The position numbers were made by a program, and so were the translations under genes. A model generated the notes under the pieces. It saw only the letters and a list, made by a program, of their open reading frames with translations. It was not told the DNA's origin and did no database searches. Shown here piece after piece: positions 6,027-13,209 of a stretch of 17,695 nucleotides of DNA. The first letter of the stretch is position 1. Every line of letters starts with the position of its first letter. The DNA is from Peptoniphilus_E sp964345555 (GTDB lineage: Bacteria; Bacillota; Clostridia; Tissierellales; Peptoniphilaceae): NCBI GenBank assembly GCA_964345555.1, contig CAYFRD010000030.1, positions 1 through 17,695 of the forward strand, given 5' to 3'.

Positions 6027-9000
6027 ATGAAGGTATTTAATGAACTTTCAAAGGAACCTGTGAAAAATAGAGAGGGAAAAATTTCAGAATATTGGAAAGA
6101 AATAGACCTTCTTCACAGATCGGTAACTACAAGAGAGGGCAAGGACCCCTATATATTTTATGAAGGACCACCGACTGCCAACGGTCGTCCGGGAATTCAT
6201 CATGTAATGGCGAGAACGCTGAAGGACTTTACTTGCAGATTCAAGACCATGCAAGGCTACAAAGTAAACAGAAAAGCCGGCTGGGACACTCATGGTCTGC
6301 CGGTGGAAATCGAAGTGGAAAAGAAACTGGGGCTTAAAAACAAACAGGACATTGAAAAATACGGTGTTGCAAAATTCAACCAAATGTGCAAGGAATCAGT
6401 ATTTGAATATGAAAAGGAATGGAGAATTCTCACTGAGAGAATGGCATACCTCATAGATTTAGATGATCCATACATCACCCTTAACAACGACTACATCGAA
6501 TCCGTATGGCATATATTGGACAAGATGTTCAAAGACGGACTAATTTACGAAGGTCATAAAATTCTGCCCTACTGCCCCAGATGCGGAACAGGACTTGCAT
6601 CTCACGAAGTAGCGCAAGGTTATGAAGAGATAAAAACCGAAACTGTTACAGCCAAATTCAAACGCAAAGATGAAGACGAATACTTTTTGGCGTGGACAAC
6701 TACACCGTGGACTCTTCCATCAAATGTGAGCTTGACTGTTCATCCCGACGTTGAATATGTAAAGGTGAAATTTGAAGGTGAAGTTTACTACTTGGCAAAG
6801 GATCTTGCAGCCAAGGTTCTTGAGGGTGAATACGAAGTTCTGGAAACTCTCAAGGGCAAAGACATGGAATTCATGGAATACGAACAGCTGATTCCCTTTA
6901 TCCAACCGGATAAAAAGGCATTTTTCGTCACTTGTGCAGACTATGTAACTACTGAAGACGGTACAGGTATAGTTCACACCGCTCCCGGCTTTGGGGAAGA
7001 TGACTATCAAACGGGTAGAAGATACGGATTGCCTGTGTTAAAGCCTGTAGATGAGGCGGGAAAGTTCACCGAAACACCATGGAAGGGTGAATTCGTAATG
7101 GACACCGACCACGAAATAATTCACTACCTTGCAGATAATGACAAATTATTCAAGAAACAAAAGTTCCTGCACAATTATCCCCACTGCTGGAGATGCCATA
7201 CGCCGTTGATCTATTATGCTCATCCTTCATGGTATATAGAAGTGACGAAGTTCAAGGAAAAGATAATAGAAAACAACAACGGAGTAAATTGGTTCCCGGA
7301 ATTTGTCGGCGAAAAGAGATTCGGCAATTGGCTCGAAAATCTAAACGACTGGGCGATTTCAAGATCGAGATACTGGGGAACACCGCTGCCTGTATGGAAA
7401 TGTCAATGCGGTCATACGGAGTCGGTCGGATCGAGAAAAGAACTGGCTGAACTGGCGATTGAAGATATAGATGAAAATATAGAACTGCATAGACCTTATG
7501 TGGATGATGTGCATATCAAGTGCCCCAAGTGCGGCGGAATTATGAACAGAGAACCCGATGTAATAGATGTTTGGTTCGACTCCGGCTCAATGCCCTTTGC
7601 ACAATGGCACTATCCCTTTGAAAACAAGGAAAACTTCGATGGATTATTCCCTGCGGACTTCATATGCGAAGGAATTGACCAAACAAGAGGTTGGTTCTAT
7701 TCTCTGATCGCCATAGCCACCTACATGAAAGGTCAAAGCCCCTACAAGAATGTACTTGTAAATGACCTAATTCTTGATAAAAACGGCAAGAAGATGTCCA
7801 AATCTCTGGGTAATACCGTTGCGCCCTTTGAACTCTTTGACAAGTACGGCGCCGATGTGGTCAGATGGTACTTGATGTATGTATCCCCTCCATGGGCTCC
7901 CACAAAATTTGACGAGGACGGACTCAGAGAGATAGATTCGAAATTCTTCAGGTCACTTAGAAATATATACAATTTCTTCAGTCTATATGCAAATACTGAC
8001 GGAATTGATCCCAGAGAATTCGAAGTAAAATACGAAGAACTTGATGAAATAGATAAGTGGCTTCTTTCAAAATACAACAATCTCGTTCAATCGGTAAACA
8101 AGGACATGGAAATTTTTGAAATCACAAGAGCGGTCAGAGAAATTCAAGAATTTGTAATAGAAGATTTCTCTAATTGGTATATCAGAAGAAACAGAAGAAG
8201 ATTCTGGAAGACTGATGTGGATATGGACAAGAAAGCAGTCTACAAAGTTACTTACGATGTATTGCTCGGCATTTCAAAGATGATTGCACCGGTAGTGCCC
8301 TTTATTTCAGAAGAATTGTTCAGATCACTTACAGATAAGGAATCTGTCCATCTTGAATATTATCCTCAAGCTGATATGAACATGGTGGATGCAAAACTTG
8401 AAGAAAAGATGGACCTTGTGAGAAATCTTGTGACACTGGGTCGTGCTTCCAGAGAAGAAGTAAAAATAAAGGTTCGCCAACCTCTATTGAAAGTAATAAT
8501 AGATGGGAAGTACAGTGAAATCATAGGCGACTTGACGGACTTGATCAAGGAAGAATTAAACGTCAAGGAAGTTGAATATAGAAATGATCTGTCTGTATTC
8601 ATGGACTATGAATTAAAGCCCAACTTTAAAGTTGTGGGTTCGGTACTTGGGCCTAAGATTAAGCCTTTCACCGCTTACTTGAAGGAAACGGACTCAAAGG
8701 AACTTGTTGCAAAATTGGAAGAAGGTCCTGTAGTTTTGAATTTAAACGGCGAAGACACCGAAATTCACAAGGACTATATACTGATTAACATCAAGTCCAA
8801 AGAGGGATTTGACGTCATGATGGAAAATAACCTCTTTGTGATACTGGATACCGAACTCACTCCCGAACTCATCAAGGAAGGACTTGTTCGTGAATTCATA
8901 TCCAAGGTGCAACAGCTTAGAAAATCCGAAGACTTGGATGTACTGGACAATATAGAAATAACTTACTCATCAGATGGAGAAGTATATGAAGCCTTGAGTG

Positions 9001-9119
9001 AGCATGAGGAATTCATCAAGTCTGAAACTTTGGCAAAAATTATAAACCATTCAGAGGTTGAAGGTGAAAAGGTCAATTTAAACGGACATGATACAGTAAT
9101 AGAAATCAAAAGAGTTTAA
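6027..9119 (+). CDS. ileS: Isoleucyl-tRNA synthetase, type 2 (IleRS2) with a GIHH signature
   Basis: A 1030-residue cytosolic class I synthetase that charges tRNA-Ile. The length and the sequence 'GPPTANGRPGIHH' (47-59) mark the eukaryote-like IleRS2 type. The class I motif, normally HxGH, reads GIHH at 56-59. KMSKS is intact at 589-593. The editing (CP1) domain has WTTTPWTLPSN at about 224-234. Possible zinc sites are CPRC (183-186), CWRC (387-390) and C459/C461 with C499/C502. The C-terminal anticodon-binding region follows. AGGAGG (6009-6014) lies 12 bases before the ATG, a long but tolerable spacing, and no better start is present. Expression is controlled by the T-box upstream. IleRS2 enzymes are the mupirocin-tolerant type; the GxHH swap is discussed as a finding. 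Confidence 0.97.
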   Translation: MKVFNELSKEPVKNREGKISEYWKEIDLLHRSVTTREGKDPYIFYEGPPTANGRPGIHHVMARTLKDFTCRFKTMQGYKVNRKAGWDTHGLPVEIEVEKKLGLKNKQDIEKYGVAKFNQMCKESVFEYEKEWRILTERMAYLIDLDDPYITLNNDYIESVWHILDKMFKDGLIYEGHKILPYCPRCGTGLASHEVAQGYEEIKTETVTAKFKRKDEDEYFLAWTTTPWTLPSNVSLTVHPDVEYVKVKFEGEVYYLAKDLAAKVLEGEYEVLETLKGKDMEFMEYEQLIPFIQPDKKAFFVTCADYVTTEDGTGIVHTAPGFGEDDYQTGRRYGLPVLKPVDEAGKFTETPWKGEFVMDTDHEIIHYLADNDKLFKKQKFLHNYPHCWRCHTPLIYYAHPSWYIEVTKFKEKIIENNNGVNWFPEFVGEKRFGNWLENLNDWAISRSRYWGTPLPVWKCQCGHTESVGSRKELAELAIEDIDENIELHRPYVDDVHIKCPKCGGIMNREPDVIDVWFDSGSMPFAQWHYPFENKENFDGLFPADFICEGIDQTRGWFYSLIAIATYMKGQSPYKNVLVNDLILDKNGKKMSKSLGNTVAPFELFDKYGADVVRWYLMYVSPPWAPTKFDEDGLREIDSKFFRSLRNIYNFFSLYANTDGIDPREFEVKYEELDEIDKWLLSKYNNLVQSVNKDMEIFEITRAVREIQEFVIEDFSNWYIRRNRRRFWKTDVDMDKKAVYKVTYDVLLGISKMIAPVVPFISEELFRSLTDKESVHLEYYPQADMNMVDAKLEEKMDLVRNLVTLGRASREEVKIKVRQPLLKVIIDGKYSEIIGDLTDLIKEELNVKEVEYRNDLSVFMDYELKPNFKVVGSVLGPKIKPFTAYLKETDSKELVAKLEEGPVVLNLNGEDTEIHKDYILINIKSKEGFDVMMENNLFVILDTELTPELIKEGLVREFISKVQQLRKSEDLDVLDNIEITYSSDGEVYEALSEHEEFIKSETLAKIINHSEVEGEKVNLNGHDTVIEIKRV

Positions 9120-9156
9120 TATTAAGAGACAAGCTACTAGCTTGTCCCTTAATATT
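9118..9156. repeat. Inverted repeat overlapping the ileS stop codon
   Basis: AATATTAAG-A-GACAAGC (9118-9134) pairs with GCTTGTC-C-CTTAATATT (9140-9156) around TACTA, a stem of 16 pairs with one mismatch. Two bases of the stop codon form the foot. No T run follows on either strand, so it may be a 3'-end stabilising or processing hairpin, not a classic terminator. Confidence 0.7.
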
Positions 9157-9469
9157 AACAAAATTCCATTCACGAAAAAAGCAAAAGCAATATTGATTAA
9201 TCATACAATCAGCTCACAGTAAAAATAAAAATTCCTATAAAGCTTGAAATGTTGATTTAAAAAATTAATGTTTCATAAAATATAAATTTTGATAAATATT
9301 ATTATTTGGTTTATTTTAATATAAAGTAGGGAAGCAAATTAATGAAAGCGATTTTTTAAAGAGTTGTATTACAAGGAAGGTAGTATTATAAAAAAATGAT
9401 AGAATAGAATAAAAATTTTAATCGTATGTTGTATAGAAAGCATATTTTTGAATTTATTGGAGGGTTATT
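9157..9469. other. AT-rich intergenic region upstream of the tiny gene pair
   Basis: 313 bases with no ORF that has a ribosome binding site. It holds a potential RNA stem at 9245-9275 (14 pairs, three of them G-U, loop AAA) and a promoter at 9364-9392. Otherwise I see nothing. Confidence 0.5.
9364..9392 (+). promoter_or_regulatory. Promoter of the 32/64-residue gene pair
   Basis: TTGTAT (9364-9369), a 17-base spacer and TATAAA (9387-9392). It would give a 5' leader of about 70 bases to the start at 9470. Confidence 0.5.
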
Positions 9470-9568
9470 ATGTATAAAAAATTTGCTAAGTTATTGAATA
9501 GAAGAAATTTAATAGATAGTGGATATGATAGCCATTATAGAACAGATAATCATTACCACAGCATATGA
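9470..9568 (+). CDS. 32-residue peptide, unknown, coupled to a small membrane protein
   Basis: MYKKFAKLLNRRNLIDSGY... and ending HYRTDNHYHSI. The ribosome binding site is excellent (GGAGGG at 9459-9464, five bases before the ATG). The stop overlaps the next start as ATGA (9565-9568), the pattern of translational coupling. The first half is basic and could form an amphipathic helix (YKKFAKLLNRRNL); the second half is polar and rich in His, Tyr and Asp. It has no signal peptide and no membrane segment. I do not recognise it. It could be a regulatory leader peptide, a secreted or toxic peptide, or simply a small conserved protein; the sequence alone does not decide. Confidence 0.55.
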   Translation: MYKKFAKLLNRRNLIDSGYDSHYRTDNHYHSI

Positions 9569-9759
9569 AATTAAATTTATTGAGAATAGCAATATTTGTA
9601 TTTATAGTTGCACATAGTATTTATGTATTAGACGAAAACATATATAAATACATCAGTCCAAATGAAAAATTTTATTTAATTGCAAAAATGACAATTTTTT
9701 ATGCCGTAGGTTTATTTATAGCTGAATTGATAATAAAAAAATTTAATAAGAAAAAGTAA
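9565..9759 (+). CDS. 64-residue membrane protein, unknown function
   Basis: Two hydrophobic segments, about residues 4-23 (LLRIAIFVFIVAHSIYVL) and 37-57 (YLIAKMTIFYAVGLFIAELI), separated by a polar loop DENIYKYISPNEK. The C-terminal tail KKFNKKK is strongly basic, so both ends are probably in the cytosol and the loop outside. It starts inside the stop of the 32-residue gene (ATGA) and has no separate ribosome binding site, so it depends on translation of that gene. A good terminator follows directly. No family is recognised. Confidence 0.7.
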   Translation: MKLNLLRIAIFVFIVAHSIYVLDENIYKYISPNEKFYLIAKMTIFYAVGLFIAELIIKKFNKKK

Positions 9760-9789
9760 AACAGGAATTCTTTATGTTCCTGTTTTTTT
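9759..9789 (+). terminator. Terminator of the tiny gene pair
   Basis: AAACAGGAA (9759-9767) pairs perfectly with TTCCTGTTT (9777-9785) around a nine-base loop, followed by T to 9789. It abuts the stop codon. Confidence 0.92.
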
Positions 9790-9802
9790 ATTTTATGGGT
9801 GG

Positions 9803-9808
9803 TATAAT
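9803..9808 (+). promoter_or_regulatory. -10 element of the HAD phosphatase gene
   Basis: A perfect TATAAT 20 bases before the start codon. The -35 region would overlap the preceding terminator stem and has no good match, so the transcript has an almost minimal leader. Confidence 0.5.
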
Positions 9809-9828
9809 CTTTTTAATTGGAGGTGTCT

Positions 9829-10866
9829 ATGTTTAAGAGAAATTCGTGGGATGAATATAATTATGAAATTTTGAAGAATATGATAGAGGAATATGGTGGA
9901 GATGAAAAACATGAGAATTTCGCCGTTACGGATTGGGATAATACCGCAGCAAGCTTCGATGTGGAAGAAAATGTTTTGCTTTATCAGATTTTGAATTTAA
10001 AATTTGCCTTTGAACCCGGTGATGTTGAATATGTATTGCTCCATGAGATAGATGATGTACCTGATATCATAAACAAACTTGTGAATAAAATAAAATCCGG
10101 ATATGAATTTTTGTATGAATATAGAGAAGACCTCTCTGCTGTAAAGGAAACCGAGGAGTATAGGGATTTCACTGCGGGATTTGCCTATTTTTATTTTATA
10201 TATGTCAATTCTTTGGAGTATGGACTGTCGAGCAGGAAATTCCTCCATGTGTTTTATAAAATGACGGAAGATGAACTTAGAGAAACAGCGAGAGATGGAA
10301 TAGCTTATTTTAAAAATTTTGACGGAAAGAGTATGGAATTTGAAATATACTTAGAAGGTAAAAATTTAAAGACAAAAATTCCGGCAGGTCTTAGGGAAAT
10401 TCCTGAACAGGTGGATTTGATAAACAATTTGAGGGAAAATAATATTGATGTATATGTGTGCTCCGCTTCCTGCAAAATTGTAGTAGAAGAATTTGCAACA
10501 TCACAAGACTTCGGATATGGATTTAAAAGAGATGAGGTCATGGCAATGTTGCCTTTAAAGGATTCGGAGGGAAGATATACACTTAAACTCAATGAAGATA
10601 ATTTGACCTACTTGCAAGGCAAAGCGAGGTATATGAAAGTGATGGAAGAAAAATACGGTAGACCGCCGCTTCTCTACATGGGCGACAGCAGAGGGGATTA
10701 CTATGCCCTCACCTATCCTGAACTTAAATATGCCTTGATAGTTGACAGAGATGATTTTGAGTTGTTAAATAAATTAAAGGACAGAGCGAGGAGTAAGGAA
10801 TTTGATGACACGATTTACCTGCTACAAGACTTTGATAAATCAGAAGGAAAATTTATAAAAAGGTGA
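9829..10866 (+). CDS. HAD-superfamily phosphatase, phosphorylcholine/phosphoserine phosphatase-like
   Basis: 345 residues. Motif I is VTDWDNTA with the nucleophile D35 and the acid D37. Motif II is YVCSAS at 209-214. Motif IV is MGDSRGD at 284-290 with the magnesium ligands D286 and D290. The large helical insertion between motifs I and II (about 45-190) is a C1-type cap. The motif I context DxDNT..F-D-EEN recalls bacterial phosphorylcholine phosphatases of this size, but the substrate is not proven; those enzymes are exported, whereas here no signal peptide is seen. The ATG at 9829 has GGAGGT at 9819-9824; a TTG at 9817 overlaps that site. The M20 amidohydrolase starts three bases after the stop, so the two are co-transcribed. 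Confidence 0.85.
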   Translation: MFKRNSWDEYNYEILKNMIEEYGGDEKHENFAVTDWDNTAASFDVEENVLLYQILNLKFAFEPGDVEYVLLHEIDDVPDIINKLVNKIKSGYEFLYEYREDLSAVKETEEYRDFTAGFAYFYFIYVNSLEYGLSSRKFLHVFYKMTEDELRETARDGIAYFKNFDGKSMEFEIYLEGKNLKTKIPAGLREIPEQVDLINNLRENNIDVYVCSASCKIVVEEFATSQDFGYGFKRDEVMAMLPLKDSEGRYTLKLNEDNLTYLQGKARYMKVMEEKYGRPPLLYMGDSRGDYYALTYPELKYALIVDRDDFELLNKLKDRARSKEFDDTIYLLQDFDKSEGKFIKR

Positions 10867-10869
10867 AAT

Positions 10870-11982
10870 ATGGAAATTGATGAAATTTTAGAAAAAGCGA
10901 TTTGCCTAAGAAAAAAGTTGCACGAAAAAGCGGAGCTTTCAAATAAAGAGATTAAAACCAAGCAAATTCTCATGGATTTTTTAAGAGAAAATACTTCTGT
11001 GGAAATAGTTGAGTTCGAAGAATTTTTCTACGGGATTCACAGAGAAGAAGGTGCGACAAAAACCATCGCCCTGAGAACGGAAATGGATGCGATAGTAGAT
11101 GAAGAGGGCAAAGCCTTTCACGGGTGCGGACATGACGGACATGCCGCCACCTTATGTGCTCTTGCAATGCTTATGGATAAAGAGAGATTAGGGAAAAATA
11201 TTATATTTTTATTTCAACATGGAGAAGAAAATGGCACGGGAGCAAGAGCGATAATGCCTCATTTAAAATCTCTAGGCATTGACTATATCTTCGGATTGCA
11301 TAATTTGCCCGGCATTGAAAAAAATAAGGCGGTCATAAAAGAAGGTGTATTTTTTTGCGCATCAAAGGGTGTGAACATAGATTTCACAGGCAGACAGACA
11401 CATGCATCTACACCGGAGCTGGGAATCAATCCTGTATATGCAATTTCAAAAATAGTTGAGGAGATTGAAGATTTTTCTAAGTTCAATGGATATGGAGTAC
11501 AGGGAGAGTTCAGTTCTATGGTGCTTGCAACCGTTGTGAGCTTTTCGGTTGGAGCTAAGGATAGCTACGGAGTATCACCGGGGCAGGGAAATCTGCAACT
11601 GACTCTGCGTGCAGCACAAAGTTCAGATCTTCAAAAACTGGAAGATAAAATATTTCAAATAATCAAGGAATATGCGAAAGCCTACGACTTGAAATTTGAA
11701 ATTTCGTACAATGATGAATTTTCCGACACCACCAACAACGTAGAAAGTACGAGATTTATGGAGGAACTTTTTTCGAAAAGAGGTTTCGAATATATAAAAA
11801 TAGATGAGCCCTATAGAACATCCGAGGACTTCGGTGTATATCTGAAAAATTTGAAAGGGCACTTTTTTGGCGTGGGTTCGGGTATTGAGCAACCACCTCT
11901 ACACGATATTAAATTCAATTTTCCGGACGATATAATTAAAAGATGTGTGGAAATTTATCGTGCTATTATTAAAGAAATATAG
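10870..11982 (+). CDS. M20-family amidohydrolase (N-acyl-amino acid deacylase type)
   Basis: 370 residues, M20D-like zinc hydrolase that cleaves an amide bond in acylated amino acids or related small amides in the cytosol. Visible motifs are RTEMDA (69-74), HGCGHDGH (84-91; metal ligands C86 and H88), HGEENGTGA (117-125; E119/E120 as base and ligand), GLHNLPG (142-148; H144) and THASTPELGINP with H178 in the dimerisation domain; near the C-terminus LHDIKFNF supplies the last His. All catalytic positions are kept. It is slightly shorter than many members (about 390). RTEMDA replaces the commoner RADMDA. It follows the HAD phosphatase by three bases with AAAGGTG as ribosome binding site, so both may serve one salvage route. 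The exact substrate is unknown. Confidence 0.9.
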   Translation: MEIDEILEKAICLRKKLHEKAELSNKEIKTKQILMDFLRENTSVEIVEFEEFFYGIHREEGATKTIALRTEMDAIVDEEGKAFHGCGHDGHAATLCALAMLMDKERLGKNIIFLFQHGEENGTGARAIMPHLKSLGIDYIFGLHNLPGIEKNKAVIKEGVFFCASKGVNIDFTGRQTHASTPELGINPVYAISKIVEEIEDFSKFNGYGVQGEFSSMVLATVVSFSVGAKDSYGVSPGQGNLQLTLRAAQSSDLQKLEDKIFQIIKEYAKAYDLKFEISYNDEFSDTTNNVESTRFMEELFSKRGFEYIKIDEPYRTSEDFGVYLKNLKGHFFGVGSGIEQPPLHDIKFNFPDDIIKRCVEIYRAIIKEI

Positions 11983-12060
11983 AATGAGCACAAGGGGCAA
12001 TTGAATGTTGTAAATGTATTATGATTGAAAGACGGCACAGATATAATTTGTAATGATACG

Positions 12061-12091
12061 ACAAGGGAAATAATATTTACAAGGGAAATAA
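12061..12091 (+). repeat. Short tandem repeat ACAAGGGAAATAA x2
   Basis: ACAAGGGAAATAA occurs at 12061-12073 and again at 12079-12091, exactly 18 bases apart. It lies between a promoter-like TATAAT (12042-12047) and the terminator at 12111-12146. Confidence 0.7.
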
Positions 12092-12110
12092 AGTATTGAT
12101 TTAAAGATTA

Positions 12111-12146
12111 AAAAAGTCTAATTTGTACTATCAAATTAGACTTTTT
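12111..12146. terminator. Bidirectional terminator between the M20 gene and ahpC
   Basis: A perfect 15-base stem, AAAAAGTCTAATTTG (12111-12125) with its complement (12132-12146), and a six-base loop. A run of A on the left and T on the right let it serve both the plus-strand M20 unit and the minus-strand ahpC, which ends 74 bases away. Confidence 0.93.
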
Positions 12147-12219
12147 TATTGTGACACTAAGGATTTCTTAAATTAATTCATAATTCAAGAATCTTTGCAG
12201 TTACTTTATCATTTTTATA

Positions 12220-12786
12220 TTAAATTTGTCCGACCAAGTCTATTCCGGGGCTTAGAGTTTCTTCTCCGGGTGCCCAGTTTGCAGGGCATACTTGATCGCC
12301 GTGTTCGTGAACGAATTGGGCGGCTTGTACTTTTCTCAAAAGTTCCTTTGCATTTCTGCCGATGCCCGGTGAATGGATTTCGTAGGCTACTATTTCCAGT
12401 TCAGGATTTATAATAAAGGTTCCTCTTAGAGCTTGGCCTTCATCTTCGAGCAATACTCCGAAAGATTTTGAAAGTTTCATATTTCTGTCGGCAATCATTG
12501 GGAATTGAACTTTGCTTACTGCATCGCTTGATTCGTGCCATTGTTTATGAGTGAATTCGGAATCCGTGGAAACTGAATAGATTTCCGCTCCGATTTTCTT
12601 AAAACCTTCGTAATTATTTGCCAAATCCTCCAGTTCTGTAGGACAGACAAAGGTAAAATCTCCGGGATAGAAAAACAGTACGGACCATTTGCCTTGCAAG
12701 TCTTTTTCTGTCACTTCTCCAAAAGATTTTTCATGGTATATCGGTGATTTAAATTCTTCAATTTTTTTATTAATTAAATTTTCCAT
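12220..12786 (-). CDS. ahpC: Alkyl hydroperoxide reductase subunit C (2-Cys peroxiredoxin)
   Basis: A 188-residue typical AhpC/Prx1-type peroxiredoxin that reduces hydrogen peroxide, organic peroxides and peroxynitrite in the cytosol. The peroxidatic cysteine is C48 in DFTFVCPTE, with the active-site Pro and Thr at positions 41 and 45. The resolving cysteine is C167 in GDQVCPANW. The AhpC signature GIGRNAKELLRK (141-152) is present, and the length matches (187). The start at 12786 has GAGGAGGA at 12792-12799; ATG at 12792 overlaps that site, and a longer frame to 12816 would read through it. No AhpF reductase lies next to it, so the reductant partner is elsewhere. It is convergent with the M20 unit and divergent from the methionine operon. 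Confidence 0.97.
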   Translation of the reverse strand: MENLINKKIEEFKSPIYHEKSFGEVTEKDLQGKWSVLFFYPGDFTFVCPTELEDLANNYEGFKKIGAEIYSVSTDSEFTHKQWHESSDAVSKVQFPMIADRNMKLSKSFGVLLEDEGQALRGTFIINPELEIVAYEIHSPGIGRNAKELLRKVQAAQFVHEHGDQVCPANWAPGEETLSPGIDLVGQI

Positions 12787-12823
12787 TTTCATCCTCCTCA
12801 AAAAATAGATACCCAAAGGCTAA

Positions 12824-12829
12824 ATTATA
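12824..12829 (-). promoter_or_regulatory. ahpC: Candidate -10 element of ahpC
   Basis: TATAAT on the minus strand, 38 bases before the start codon. No -35 at normal distance stands out (TTGATA at 12850-12855 is 20 bases away). I looked for a PerR box and did not find a convincing one. Confidence 0.4.
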
Positions 12830-12888
12830 AATCTGTTTTTGAAAAATATTATCAAAATAAAATTTACAAAAATTTTAAAATAAAACAT

Positions 12889-12917
12889 TTGACATTTGAG
12901 TTTAATGATAGTACAAT
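12889..12917 (+). promoter_or_regulatory. Strong promoter of the methionine operon
   Basis: TTGACA (12889-12894), 17 bases, TACAAT (12912-12917): the best sigma-A type promoter in the window. Transcription would start near 12924, just before the T-box stem I. Confidence 0.88.
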
Positions 12918-12929
12918 ATACAAAACTTA

Positions 12930-13186
12930 GAGATAAACTTTATAAAAAGAAGAGTATCCGGCGGAAATGAGTACAGAGAGCTTTGTTTGGTGAAAGAAGC
13001 GGATTTGAAATCGGAGAACATGGTCTTTTTCAAGAAGGTGTCGAATTTTTTAGACATCTGCGGGATTGCCCGTTATAGCAATAGAGTATGGTAGTACTCG
13101 AAGAGGTTATTATCGTGAGGTAATAATAAATAAAGGTGGTAACACGTGAGTTCGCTTTCGTCCTTAGTAGGATGGAAGCTTTTTTT
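12930..13186 (+). promoter_or_regulatory. T-box leader of the metY-metA/AK operon (methionine specifier)
   Basis: Stem I: AAAAAGA (12944-12950) pairs with TCTTTTT (13024-13030), CCG (12958-12960) with CGG (13012-13014). Between them lies an internal loop with AGTA on the 5' side (12953-12956) and GAAC-AUG-G on the 3' side, so the specifier is AUG (13020-13022), methionine. AGAGAG and GTTTGGTGAAAG mark the distal part. Further hairpins follow (GTGTC/GACAT, GAGTA/TACTC, TTATTA/TAATAA as stem III). The T-box itself is AAAGGTGGTAACACG (13132-13146), a variant of the usual AGGGTGGNACCGCG, and the terminator is next. Low charging of tRNA-Met should turn the operon on, which fits the methionine enzymes downstream. 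Confidence 0.93.
13154..13186 (+). terminator. T-box attenuator terminator before metY
   Basis: GCTTTCGTCC (13154-13163) pairs with GGATGGAAGC (13170-13179), with G-U pairs, around TTAGTA. Seven T follow at 13180-13186. Confidence 0.88.
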
Positions 13187-13209
13187 ATATTAATTTTTAG
13201 GAGGAAATC

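Noticed and set aside
7193..7450. 85-codon plus-strand frame inside ileS
   Set aside because: It lies wholly inside a well-conserved region of ileS in another frame and has no ribosome binding site.
12787..12890. PerR box upstream of ahpC
   Set aside because: The region is AT-rich with partial matches (ATTATAAAT), but no good TTATAAT-N-ATTATAA palindrome was found.
12924..13186. SAM (S-box) riboswitch in front of metY
   Set aside because: The leader has the T-box sequence, AGAGAG, GGTGAAAG and a specifier loop; the S-box core pattern was not seen.
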